From the IMG/VR virus record IMGVR_UViG_3300045010_000280, positions 1-50,275 of that record: a DNA stretch of 50,275 bases. One strand, 5' to 3'. The position numbers and the translations under genes are program-made. The notes beneath the pieces are model-generated. The model was not told the origin of the DNA. It did not search any database and saw only the letters and a list, made by a program, of their open reading frames with translations. Positions 7,105 to 14,358 of this stretch are shown piece by piece (position 1 is the stretch's first letter; every line of letters starts with the position of its first letter). Origin of the DNA: a virus.

Positions 7105-7730
7105 TGTTTGAATTTGACCCTAGACTTATAGAATACGGTATAGCTACCGCTTCATTTCTTGTTGGTGCTTATTTCGGAATAAAAAAGATCAAGGATAAAC
7201 TTTTATCCGATAAAAAGAAAAAAGAAGGTAAGGAATACTGGAATATTCATTCAGAGATTCACGAAATCCTTACCGAACTTCGTATTCGTACAGACGCTGC
7301 AAGAGCACAAATCATTCAATTCCACAACGGCGAATATTTCATGGATGGTGTATCGATGAAGAAAATGAGCCTGACTCACGAATCTCTTCGTTCTGGCATC
7401 AGTGCAGAAGTATATCAAAAGAAAGATGTTCTTATCTCTGCCTATATCGATTTTATTCGTTCTATATTGGACACAAAATATAAGTTTGAAATTGTGGCCG
7501 CAATGAAAGAATCATATCAGAAGCAGCTTTTCATCTCAAGTAATGTTATTGCTTACATGGCAATTCCTCTTCAAAGCAAAGGGGTAAATGTTGGCTATAC
7601 GATAGTACATTGGTGTAGCGACGAAAAAGTAAGTCAACTAAAAGAACAACTTGCTGCTGAAGAAATCAAACACGCAAAAGATAGAATCGAAGTTCAATTG
7701 AGTCATCAAATAGTACTAGGAACATCATGA
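7104..7730 (+). CDS. Membrane-anchored GAF-like domain protein
   Basis: The 208-residue protein has an N-terminal membrane helix (about 9-27) and a basic stop-transfer segment. A domain from about 50 to 190 follows, with the sequence RAQIIQFHNGEYFMDG and later a run of hydrophobic strands (VIAYMAIPLQSKGVNVGYTIVHW). The FHNGxYF pattern recurs in membrane-anchored GAF-like proteins of aquatic phages as I remember them. GAF folds bind small ligands, but no ligand can be read here. The Shine-Dalgarno AAGGA lies 6-8 nt upstream. It sits in a late operon with virion-like genes, so the role may be in the virion or at the cell envelope. Confidence 0.65.
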   Translation: MFEFDPRLIEYGIATASFLVGAYFGIKKIKDKLLSDKKKKEGKEYWNIHSEIHEILTELRIRTDAARAQIIQFHNGEYFMDGVSMKKMSLTHESLRSGISAEVYQKKDVLISAYIDFIRSILDTKYKFEIVAAMKESYQKQLFISSNVIAYMAIPLQSKGVNVGYTIVHWCSDEKVSQLKEQLAAEEIKHAKDRIEVQLSHQIVLGTS

Positions 7731-8617
7731 AATTTATAAATGAAGTCTATCGTAATTCAGGTCTTGGAAAATGGTTCCATGATGAATCAGCCGGGGGTAA
7801 ACCTGGATGGGATAGATATAACTCTAAAGGAGAGCGTGTAGGTGAGTGTGGTGATGCTAAGAAAGGTGAACCTTATGCAGCCTGCCTCTCAAAACAAAAG
7901 GCCGCAAAACTAGGAAAAGAAAAGATAGGAAGTTTTGTGGAAAGAAAAAGAGCTGCACAATCTAAAGCTGGTAGAGGTAAGAAGGGTTCTGGCCGCAAAG
8001 GAAAGAAGCCCATCAATGTCGATACTGGTGTAAATGAACAGTATGACGTAGATAAAAAAGGTCCTTCAACAACTCCGGGCCAAAAAATGGACATTGATAA
8101 GCGCAATAAACGGTTTAAGACTCCACCTTGCATGATAGATAATAAACAAGTGGAGCAACCAGAATATATGGATAAAATTATAAAAAATAAATCTGTTCGC
8201 CAAATAATAGAAGAAGCTAAAGAAATAAACGAAATGATGGAGCTTCTTGAAAAGAACAGTCCAACTAATAAGAAATTGTGGTCTAAGGCAAAGTCTCTTG
8301 CTCGACAGAAATTCGATGTATATCCTAGCGCATATGCTAATGCTTGGGCAGCAAAATGGTATAAAAAGAAGGGTGGGGGGTGGAGAGCCTTAAAAGAAAA
8401 CGAAGCACCATATGTCGATTCTGCTCAAGACATTGATTCTGATCCAGAAGAGGCAAAAATGGCAAATGATTCTGCATTTAAACCAGAAAAATTAGAGGAT
8501 GATTTACCAGTCGAAAAATTATTAAAAAATAGAAATAAATTTAATAATATTAAGCTACGTTTAGAATATTTTAAAAATTTAATAAATAGATCAAAGGAAC
8601 TCAATGAAGAAATTTAA
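7727..8617 (+). CDS. Basic two-module protein of unknown function
   Basis: A 296-residue, strongly basic protein. Module one (residues 1-90) has GKWFHDESAGGKPGWDRYNSKGERVGEC and then PYAACLSKQKAAKLGK, a Gly/Trp/Cys-containing basic segment recurrent in aquatic phage genomes. Module two (about 181-222, LWSKAKSLARQKF then YPSAYANAWAAKWYKKKGG) resembles small Lys-rich domains, often annotated as DUFs, in phages and giant viruses. Neither has a known activity; the charge suggests nucleic-acid binding. It overlaps both neighbours (4 and 14 bp) and has an AGGA Shine-Dalgarno 5 nt upstream. Confidence 0.65.
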   Translation: MKFINEVYRNSGLGKWFHDESAGGKPGWDRYNSKGERVGECGDAKKGEPYAACLSKQKAAKLGKEKIGSFVERKRAAQSKAGRGKKGSGRKGKKPINVDTGVNEQYDVDKKGPSTTPGQKMDIDKRNKRFKTPPCMIDNKQVEQPEYMDKIIKNKSVRQIIEEAKEINEMMELLEKNSPTNKKLWSKAKSLARQKFDVYPSAYANAWAAKWYKKKGGGWRALKENEAPYVDSAQDIDSDPEEAKMANDSAFKPEKLEDDLPVEKLLKNRNKFNNIKLRLEYFKNLINRSKELNEEI

Positions 8618-9086
8618 AGAAATATTATCTCTTATAGAATCTGAATCTTTTGATGGTGGTGGATTTGGTGAGCCATTCCAACCAACAAAAACAACCAGAA
8701 CCGCAGCAAGTGATTTTGGTGTTCATCGTGTAGAAAACGATACACAACAAAATAGAATAAATGCATTTTTATCAACCTTCGCTGGTAGAGAATATATCGA
8801 ACCAAGGGGTGCTTTATCTCTTCTGAGAGCAAAAATGAACATTATGGGTTTAGATTTTGATTTTACTCCAAAGACAAAATTAATGCCTGGACCAAATATT
8901 TTTACTCTAAAACGATTTGGAGGAACATTTGGAACTACTCCAGAGCATGATCTACTAAAAGATGGATTCCTAGTAACTGATGGAATAAAAGAATTTAATA
9001 ACGGTAAAGGTTTAAACCTAATTATTGATGTAGTAATAACAGCAAATAACTTGTATAAGTTTAATTTTTCATTAGTACCTAATTAA
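8604..9086 (+). CDS. Hypothetical virion-type protein with prohead-protease-like leader
   Basis: A 160-residue protein beginning MKKFKEILSLIESES. The leader resembles the capsid-targeting sequence of T4 internal proteins (MKTYQEFIAEA type), and LIE-S fits the gp21 protease consensus (L/I)-x-E|(A/G/S). The rest is Gly/Thr-rich and beta-like, with no known domain. Cleavage and packaging are inferred. It has an AAGGA Shine-Dalgarno 6 nt upstream, overlaps the upstream gene by 14 bp, and its stop shares a base with the next start (TAATG). Confidence 0.65.
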   Translation: MKKFKEILSLIESESFDGGGFGEPFQPTKTTRTAASDFGVHRVENDTQQNRINAFLSTFAGREYIEPRGALSLLRAKMNIMGLDFDFTPKTKLMPGPNIFTLKRFGGTFGTTPEHDLLKDGFLVTDGIKEFNNGKGLNLIIDVVITANNLYKFNFSLVPN

Positions 9087-9472
9087 TGAACGACTTTTGT
9101 ATGCTGACGGAAAAAAATTTTGAAATATTTGCTAAATTAAATTACAATAACCCGTCTTGTATATCCATTGATGAATTTAATGATGATATAAAGAGAATAA
9201 AATATATTAAGAGATTGTTTTTAAAATACGAAACAGAAAGGCAACTAAAAGATACTTTAATAAAGAATCATATTTTAATCTTAACAAATTTGTTTGGTAT
9301 AGAAAATACTATTAGAATGTTATATTTTAAAATAGAGAAAAAATATCACGGATTCCTAAAAGCATTTTTATTAAGCCTTGAAATACTACCAGCAAAGATA
9401 CCAGAAGTAAATCTAGACTTAATTCAGCCCGATCCTAGAATACAAAGACTAATACAAAAAAATGATAAATGA
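9086..9472 (+). CDS. Conserved phage protein, DUF7207-like
   Basis: A 128-residue, mainly helical protein (LTEKNFEIFAKLNYNNPSC, then IKRIKYIKRLFLKYE and LIKNHILILTNLFG). The pattern resembles a family recurrent in aquatic myoviruses that I recall as DUF7207; the name is from memory and not verified. It has no catalytic motif. The start overlaps the upstream stop by one base; the ATG at 9101 (MLTEKNF) is an alternative. It probably belongs to the late virion operon. Confidence 0.65.
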   Translation: MNDFCMLTEKNFEIFAKLNYNNPSCISIDEFNDDIKRIKYIKRLFLKYETERQLKDTLIKNHILILTNLFGIENTIRMLYFKIEKKYHGFLKAFLLSLEILPAKIPEVNLDLIQPDPRIQRLIQKNDK

Positions 9473-9995
9473 ATCCATATCATCTGCTGGACTTTTGGTT
9501 AGATCTTTTACGATCTACAAGTTTTTGATGTTGCTAGCAGCCCCGTATACCAGCATGGATGCTTTTCAAAAAGGGTACATTGACATGCGGGGTAATTTTA
9601 AGCAAAATTTAGACCTATTATTGAGAGCAAATAAAATAGATCCACTTGAAGTTATAATTATTAAGCTTAAAAAGTTTTTATCAATGGTTCCAAATCCTGG
9701 AGTTAGAGGATCACTTAATAATCAATTAGCTATTTTAGATTTATTTTTAAGTGAAATGTACAAATATGAAGTAAATCCACACGAATCATTATATTTGCTT
9801 GAAACTCACTGTTTAAAAGAAGGATTTTCTCTATTGGATTTCCTTGTTGAAGATATGACTGTTGGTAGTGGGGATGTTGCTGGTCTTTTAATTACTGATA
9901 TTATTGGACCAAAACAAGAAGAATTAAAAGATCCATATAGAGAAAAAAAGAAGCTTTTGAAAAGAAAGCCTCTAGAAGATCAAATCGAAGAATAA
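9462..9995 (+). CDS. Conserved phage protein of unknown function
   Basis: A 177-residue protein. The segment SFTIYKFLMLLAAPYTSMDAF followed by GYIDMRGN is typical of a helical family common in T4-like and other large aquatic phages, in which FLxLLxxPF is followed by AxxLGIID. Function unknown, possibly structural. It starts 10 bp inside the upstream gene and ends in a charged Lys/Glu tail. A late promoter follows its stop, so this is the end of one translation block. Confidence 0.6.
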   Translation: MINESISSAGLLVRSFTIYKFLMLLAAPYTSMDAFQKGYIDMRGNFKQNLDLLLRANKIDPLEVIIIKLKKFLSMVPNPGVRGSLNNQLAILDLFLSEMYKYEVNPHESLYLLETHCLKEGFSLLDFLVEDMTVGSGDVAGLLITDIIGPKQEELKDPYREKKKLLKRKPLEDQIEE

Positions 9996-10001
9996 TCTCA
10001 G

Positions 10002-10009
10002 TATAAATA
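10002..10009 (+). promoter_or_regulatory. T4-type late promoter TATAAATA with a minimal Shine-Dalgarno leader
   Basis: A perfect TATAAATA. The predicted +1 at 10015 gives a 10-nt leader that begins with GGAGG, followed by TTATT and the ATG at 10025. This contrasts with the leaderless arrangement at 4875 and shows that ribosome binding sites are used where a leader exists. Confidence 0.85.
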
Positions 10010-10024
10010 ACTCTGGAGGTTATT

Positions 10025-10459
10025 ATGCCGACTGAGTTGATTTCATTGATAGGCGGAAGCCTTACTGGATTTTTATTCAGATTCATGGCTCAAAAGAGCC
10101 AGGATCAGAAGGAAATTTTTGAGCGTCTAATTACTGCTAACAAGCAGACCACTGAGAACCAAAACAAGGCGGCTCAAAGAGTTCCCCTAGATGTCGGCAA
10201 GGGAGTGCGACAGCTAATCGTTCTAACCGTTCTATTCGGAACCATTGCTGCTCCTTTCATTCTTCCTTTCTTTGGAGTTCCTACCTTCGTTGAAGTTGAT
10301 AGCAGCAATCCAGAAGCTATTTTTGGTTTGATTCCAGAAACTACCAAGAAGTATTTTGTTGAGATCAACGGATATCTTTATACTTCTGAGAACAGACAAA
10401 TTCTAGTTGCAATCGTAGGATTCTATTTCGGTACAGCCGCAGCAGGGAGGAAGTCATGA
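10025..10459 (+). CDS. Holin-like membrane protein
   Basis: The 144-residue protein has an N-terminal amphipathic helix (LISLIGGSLTGFLFRFMA), a charged helical segment (25-60), a membrane helix at about 63-87 (LIVLTVLFGTIAAPFILPFFGV) and another at about 122-141 (ILVAIVGFYFGTAAAG). This layout resembles holin-like proteins of aquatic myoviruses that have a soluble helical part between membrane segments. The next gene encodes a lipoprotein with a C-terminal membrane helix, so the pair could be a lysis cassette. No endolysin is in the window, so holin function is inference. Confidence 0.5.
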   Translation: MPTELISLIGGSLTGFLFRFMAQKSQDQKEIFERLITANKQTTENQNKAAQRVPLDVGKGVRQLIVLTVLFGTIAAPFILPFFGVPTFVEVDSSNPEAIFGLIPETTKKYFVEINGYLYTSENRQILVAIVGFYFGTAAAGRKS

Positions 10460-10698
10460 GAAAATTTTGGGCATTAATTCTAGTCATAGCATTGGCCTTT
10501 GCTGCCTGTGCCACCAACCCAGAAATAGTTCCAGATACAACTGGAGACAGTGTAATCATGCTGGACATCAAGAGCCAGATCGAAAACAACAAAATGGTAA
10601 GGGATGATTATGGCTGGGTAATCTGGTATCTACCAGTTCTTTTCCTTGTTGTTGCCTGGGGTTGGAAAGAATTTTTCGGTAAGAAAAAGGGAGAATAA
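10456..10698 (+). CDS. Small lipoprotein with C-terminal membrane helix (spanin-like architecture)
   Basis: The 80-residue protein has a signal peptide (residues 1-17, hydrophobic LILVIALAFAA) with a candidate lipobox ending at Cys18, a short periplasmic stretch (19-52), and a second hydrophobic helix at about 53-71 (WVIWYLPVLFLVVAWGW) before a basic tail. Outer-membrane lipidation plus an inner-membrane anchor is the layout of unimolecular spanins. At about 35 residues, however, the linker is too short to span a normal periplasm alone. It follows the holin-like gene with a 4-bp overlap and a GGAGG Shine-Dalgarno. Confidence 0.5.
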   Translation: MRKFWALILVIALAFAACATNPEIVPDTTGDSVIMLDIKSQIENNKMVRDDYGWVIWYLPVLFLVVAWGWKEFFGKKKGE

Positions 10699-12851
10699 TG
10701 CGCTCATTTGCACAATTCTTAGCAGAAAACATTAGAGATATTTCTGATGAAGTTATTCAGAGAGTTTTAGATTTACTTACCCCCGAAGAACTTGCTTCAC
10801 TTGATAATCCTTCTCCTGAAACAAACAAAAAAATATTCAGAAGATTAGCCAGGGAATTACATCCCGACATAACTGGCAAGCCTATGGGTGATGTTGAAAA
10901 TGCTGCTCTTAGAATTTTTGGAAAAGATGAAGCTTCAAATGCCAAAACATTTAATAGACTAAAACAAGTAAAACAAACTACTCAAGCCTCCGCTCAAGCA
11001 GAAGCAGGAAGACCTAAAACAGCAGATGAAGTTAGAGCAGAAGCTAATGCACAAAGAAGAAAAGAGTGGCAAGAGGGAGAAGCATGGAGTAGAGAAGAGA
11101 GAGAAAGAGTAAAGAGAGAAGCGCAGGCAAGAGAACAAGCGCGAGCAGATAAAGCAAAGGCAGATGCCCAAGAAGCGGAAAGAGCTAGAGTTGGAAGAAA
11201 GCAGGCAGAAGCAGCTAAAAAAGCAAAATCTGGACAAACTGCACAACCTCAAACACCACCACAACCACCTCCATCAATTCAAGATGAAGTTTCTTCTGCT
11301 GCTGCTCAAGGAGAACAAAATGCTGCTCAAAGATTTGGAAGAAAGGCAATTGACACTACAAAGAAAATAGTAGGAGAATTTGCCCAAGGAGCAAAAAAAG
11401 AAGCAATTAGTATTGGTAGAGATCTAAGCCAAGGTGGGTTTGGAATAGGGGGAGGTAAAGCACCAGTCAGTGTTACTAGTAGAGTTTTACCAATTGGTGC
11501 TGGAGCTGATCTTGCATTAAAGATTGGTATGGATCTTTATGATATGCACAAAGATCCACTATGGATCTATAAACCTCCAACCTATTCGGATGCTATTAAA
11601 AATGAGTTAATAGGAGTAGGAATATCCACTGCCGCTGGTGCTGGTATCGGAGCTCTTTTAGGTGGAGCCCCTGGAGCAGGGGCTGGAGCAGTTGCTGGTG
11701 CTGTTGAGGGAATTGCAACTGCTTCATATGGATTAGCTCAAGTTCCAATGAAGATGGGTTATTCTGAAAGACAAACATTAAATAATCTAAAGAGCAGATT
11801 GGACACCACAAAAACTTTACAGAAAAATAATCCAACTTTGGATTATACAGAAATAATTTCAAATCTCGAAAATGCTATTTCACAAATGGAGCAGGGAGAA
11901 TCAGTTGAATCTAAGTTATCAAAGGGAGTTGATGCTGCCGTTCGTAGTATAGGATTGTCATCTTCTGATGCTGAAGTTGCAGCAAGAGAGACTAGAACAC
12001 CAGAACAATTAAGAGCTGAAGCTGAGGCTGCATTTGCAGAAAGATACCCACAAGGAATTCGTGGTGGTCTAGCTCCAGGTAAATCAGCTGCTGAAGTAGA
12101 AAAAGAAGCGGCTACCGATATAATCAATAGACTAAATGCTGGTGCTAAACCAGAAGATTTATCAAAAGAGTTGGGATGGGAAAAAGACCATGTTGAAAAG
12201 TTTAGACAAAAAAGAGTACAAAAAGAAGTTGAATTGATGGTTTCTGATCCGGAAAAGTATGGAAAGATGAGTGAAGATCAATTGAGTGCCGCAGCAGGTG
12301 AAAAAGTATTAGATGAACTCAGAAAAACAATAGATGCCGAGCTAATAGGATACGCCAGAAGAAGGGAACAGGAAGATGCTGATCGTAAAGCAAAGATTGC
12401 TGCAGAAAAAGCTGTTGAAGATGCACAAGATGCTCAACAAGCTTACGAGAGGCAGCAAATAAAAGATGCTTTGGCAAAGAAGATTGCAATAAATCAAGGT
12501 CTTGCAAACGAAAGAAGAGCCGCAGAATCTAAGAGAAAAGCAGACCTTGCAACCATAGACGCAGAAAACGCAGTACAGAGAGCTAAAACAGAAGCTGAAA
12601 TTGCTAAGAAAAGAGAGCAAGAAAAACGACAAGAAAATGTTAACAGATATTTAGATAGAAAAAATTTCAAAACTGATGCTGAGAGAACAGATTTTTTAAA
12701 ACGAATGTCTAAAGAAGAAAGAGCTATGCTTGTCAAAGAATTAAACAGACCTATTGAGACTAGATATCAACCAGAACCACAACCACAAGAAAAAGTAAGA
12801 AGATCAAAATATGGTCATTTAGTTAGTGATGGTGAAGGCTGGGGCGGATAA
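10698..12851 (+). CDS. J-domain protein with long coiled coils and Gly/Ala membrane-like segment
   Basis: A 717-residue protein. Residues 1-11 (MRSFAQFLAEN) resemble the T4 capsid-targeting leader. Residues about 25-95 carry a J-domain signature: FRRLARELHPDI with His-Pro-Asp at 55-57, and a following helix. Residues 100-175 are Lys/Glu/Arg/Ala coiled coil, then a PQTPPQPPPS linker. Residues about 308-345 are Gly/Ala-rich and hydrophobic. The remainder is charged coiled coil. J-domains stimulate DnaK-type Hsp70 ATPase, and HPD is the essential motif. Position in the late block suggests a virion or assembly protein that recruits the host chaperone, which is inference. It has a GGGAGA Shine-Dalgarno. 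Its stop abuts the convergent resolvase stop with no gap. Confidence 0.7.
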   Translation: MRSFAQFLAENIRDISDEVIQRVLDLLTPEELASLDNPSPETNKKIFRRLARELHPDITGKPMGDVENAALRIFGKDEASNAKTFNRLKQVKQTTQASAQAEAGRPKTADEVRAEANAQRRKEWQEGEAWSREERERVKREAQAREQARADKAKADAQEAERARVGRKQAEAAKKAKSGQTAQPQTPPQPPPSIQDEVSSAAAQGEQNAAQRFGRKAIDTTKKIVGEFAQGAKKEAISIGRDLSQGGFGIGGGKAPVSVTSRVLPIGAGADLALKIGMDLYDMHKDPLWIYKPPTYSDAIKNELIGVGISTAAGAGIGALLGGAPGAGAGAVAGAVEGIATASYGLAQVPMKMGYSERQTLNNLKSRLDTTKTLQKNNPTLDYTEIISNLENAISQMEQGESVESKLSKGVDAAVRSIGLSSSDAEVAARETRTPEQLRAEAEAAFAERYPQGIRGGLAPGKSAAEVEKEAATDIINRLNAGAKPEDLSKELGWEKDHVEKFRQKRVQKEVELMVSDPEKYGKMSEDQLSAAAGEKVLDELRKTIDAELIGYARRREQEDADRKAKIAAEKAVEDAQDAQQAYERQQIKDALAKKIAINQGLANERRAAESKRKADLATIDAENAVQRAKTEAEIAKKREQEKRQENVNRYLDRKNFKTDAERTDFLKRMSKEERAMLVKELNRPIETRYQPEPQPQEKVRRSKYGHLVSDGEGWGG

Positions 12852-13415
12852 TCAAATATTATTTTTGTTATTATCATAAACTGATTTGCAGATGTAAAAG
12901 GAGTCAACGATATCCGTAATAGGATTCTTGACTTCTTTTCCTATCTGATCAAAATGGATTCTTAAATCAGTTCCAGTCTCTTTAACAAATGCCTCAAACA
13001 TTTCTTGTTTACTGGCATTTCCCTTTCCGCTTGCAAGTTTCTTGACTCTGGTTGGTTGAACAACATCAAGAGGAATACATTGTTGCCAGAGCTTATATTT
13101 TAGAATACCTGTGTTCTCTGCTATATGAAAAACTCTTCCTTTGGCGGCATATGCATAGTCCTCAAGGACAACCCGGTCACTTCCAATCAGCAGTTCCACT
13201 GCCCAGTCTGAGATGCTATCGTATCTACTACATTCTGCGGTATAGTCAGGAAACAATTCTCCGCGAATATTGTTATTAAACATTGTGGCATTCTTTTTAA
13301 TATCAGTTAGAAAATAAAAAGAACAATTTTTATAACAAAATTCCCCGTGCAATCTGCCATTGAAGATACAGATGCAAGGGGAAGTCAAAGAGTAATCTAT
13401 ACCAGCGATTATCAC
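12852..13415 (-). CDS. RuvC-like Holliday junction resolvase
   Basis: The 187-residue protein has the RNase H-fold pattern of RuvC: GIDYSLTSP with Asp6, VVLEDYA with Glu85, and PITDIVDSFYI with Asp168 and Asp171. Phage members of this family cut branched recombination or packaging intermediates; T4 itself uses the unrelated gp49. The start is GTG at 13415, 7 bp after the neighbour's stop; the adjacent ATG leads straight to a stop. There is no Shine-Dalgarno, and GATAAATA lies 4 nt upstream (overlapping that stop). It is the last gene of the long minus-strand block. Confidence 0.8.
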   Translation of the reverse strand: MIIAGIDYSLTSPCICIFNGRLHGEFCYKNCSFYFLTDIKKNATMFNNNIRGELFPDYTAECSRYDSISDWAVELLIGSDRVVLEDYAYAAKGRVFHIAENTGILKYKLWQQCIPLDVVQPTRVKKLASGKGNASKQEMFEAFVKETGTDLRIHFDQIGKEVKNPITDIVDSFYICKSVYDNNKNNI

Positions 13416-13422
13416 ATATTAT

Positions 13423-14355
13423 TTATCGACTAAGAGCATTAGAAGATTCTAAATGGTTTGTTATTCCTTCTAATGTATATCTATCCACATACTGTGATAA
13501 TACGCCAAGCTCATCTACATTAATTTCCAAATTTTTTAAAACTTGAGGATCAACGACTTTAAATATTTTTGGAAGTGTAGCATTGGCTTGTATAGTTGCT
13601 GTTTTTGCTTGTGATTCAAAATACGGAGGTTTTAATGTTCCTGTTTGTTTTACTGCTTGTTTTACTATTTCATTTGGTACACTATACACCACACTTCTTG
13701 GTCCTTTAAGTATAAAATTACCCAAAATTCCTCTTAAAGCAATATCCATCGTACCTTGTCTGACATCATTATTTGCGTTTATATCTCTAATTGTTTCGGT
13801 TGTTTTTCCTTGTTTATCTAAAAATTCTTGAGAGGTTGGACTATATTCCCGTGCTGCACTTCTAAGGTTAGCTATTCTTCTGTTTAAAGAATCTGGATGC
13901 CAGCTAACTGGAACAGTTGTTGGAACTGCTCCAACAGTTATTTCTGTGTCTGGTTCAAATCCACGAAGTTTATCTACATCTGATATTTCCGGTACAGCTA
14001 ATCTTTTTCCTACTGCTGATCTTAATCCTTTAATTTCTATTGACTTTGTTTCTAATTGTCCTTTGTCATTTAATTTTATAATTTTGCTATCATGCCCTCG
14101 CTCGTTTGCATTTTTTCCCACCAATTCTCCAAAAGTATCGACAAAAACACCCAATCCTCTTTGAGCAGAATGAACTGTACCTAAAGATTTAATTGCTGTA
14201 ATTAGCCTAACAGTATGTTCAGTATTTGCACCTTTTGTTGTATCGATGTTATTTCCAGCAAGTTTACCTAATATTGTTCTAAAAATAGTATTAACGGATT
14301 CTTTGTGATCTTTCTGCTCAATCAAATATTTTACTAGTTTAAGTCTATGGTCCAT
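13423..14355 (-). CDS. Unknown protein with possible PD-(D/E)XK nuclease core
   Basis: A 310-residue protein I cannot place in a family. Residues 70-112 contain TFGELVG (Glu77), then RGHDSKI (Asp89) and KSIEIKGL (Glu107, Lys109). The D-x17-ExK spacing inside alternating hydrophobic strands fits a PD-(D/E)XK core. The C-terminal 150 residues show no motif. It lies between the resolvase and the ribonucleotide reductase, 3 bp after the latter, consistent with DNA metabolism. Nuclease activity is a hypothesis from motif spacing alone. Confidence 0.55.
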   Translation of the reverse strand: MDHRLKLVKYLIEQKDHKESVNTIFRTILGKLAGNNIDTTKGANTEHTVRLITAIKSLGTVHSAQRGLGVFVDTFGELVGKNANERGHDSKIIKLNDKGQLETKSIEIKGLRSAVGKRLAVPEISDVDKLRGFEPDTEITVGAVPTTVPVSWHPDSLNRRIANLRSAAREYSPTSQEFLDKQGKTTETIRDINANNDVRQGTMDIALRGILGNFILKGPRSVVYSVPNEIVKQAVKQTGTLKPPYFESQAKTATIQANATLPKIFKVVDPQVLKNLEINVDELGVLSQYVDRYTLEGITNHLESSNALSR

Positions 14356-14358
14356 ATT

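Noticed and set aside
9901-10086. Minus-strand frame across the late promoter at 10002
   Set aside because: It is antisense to two supported genes, lacks a Shine-Dalgarno and has no recognisable composition or motif.
13420-13427. GATAAATA before the resolvase start as a late promoter
   Set aside because: Spacing is 4 nt rather than 5, it overlaps the preceding stop codon, and the gene sits at the end of an early-type operon. Recorded in the gene entry but not listed as a promoter.
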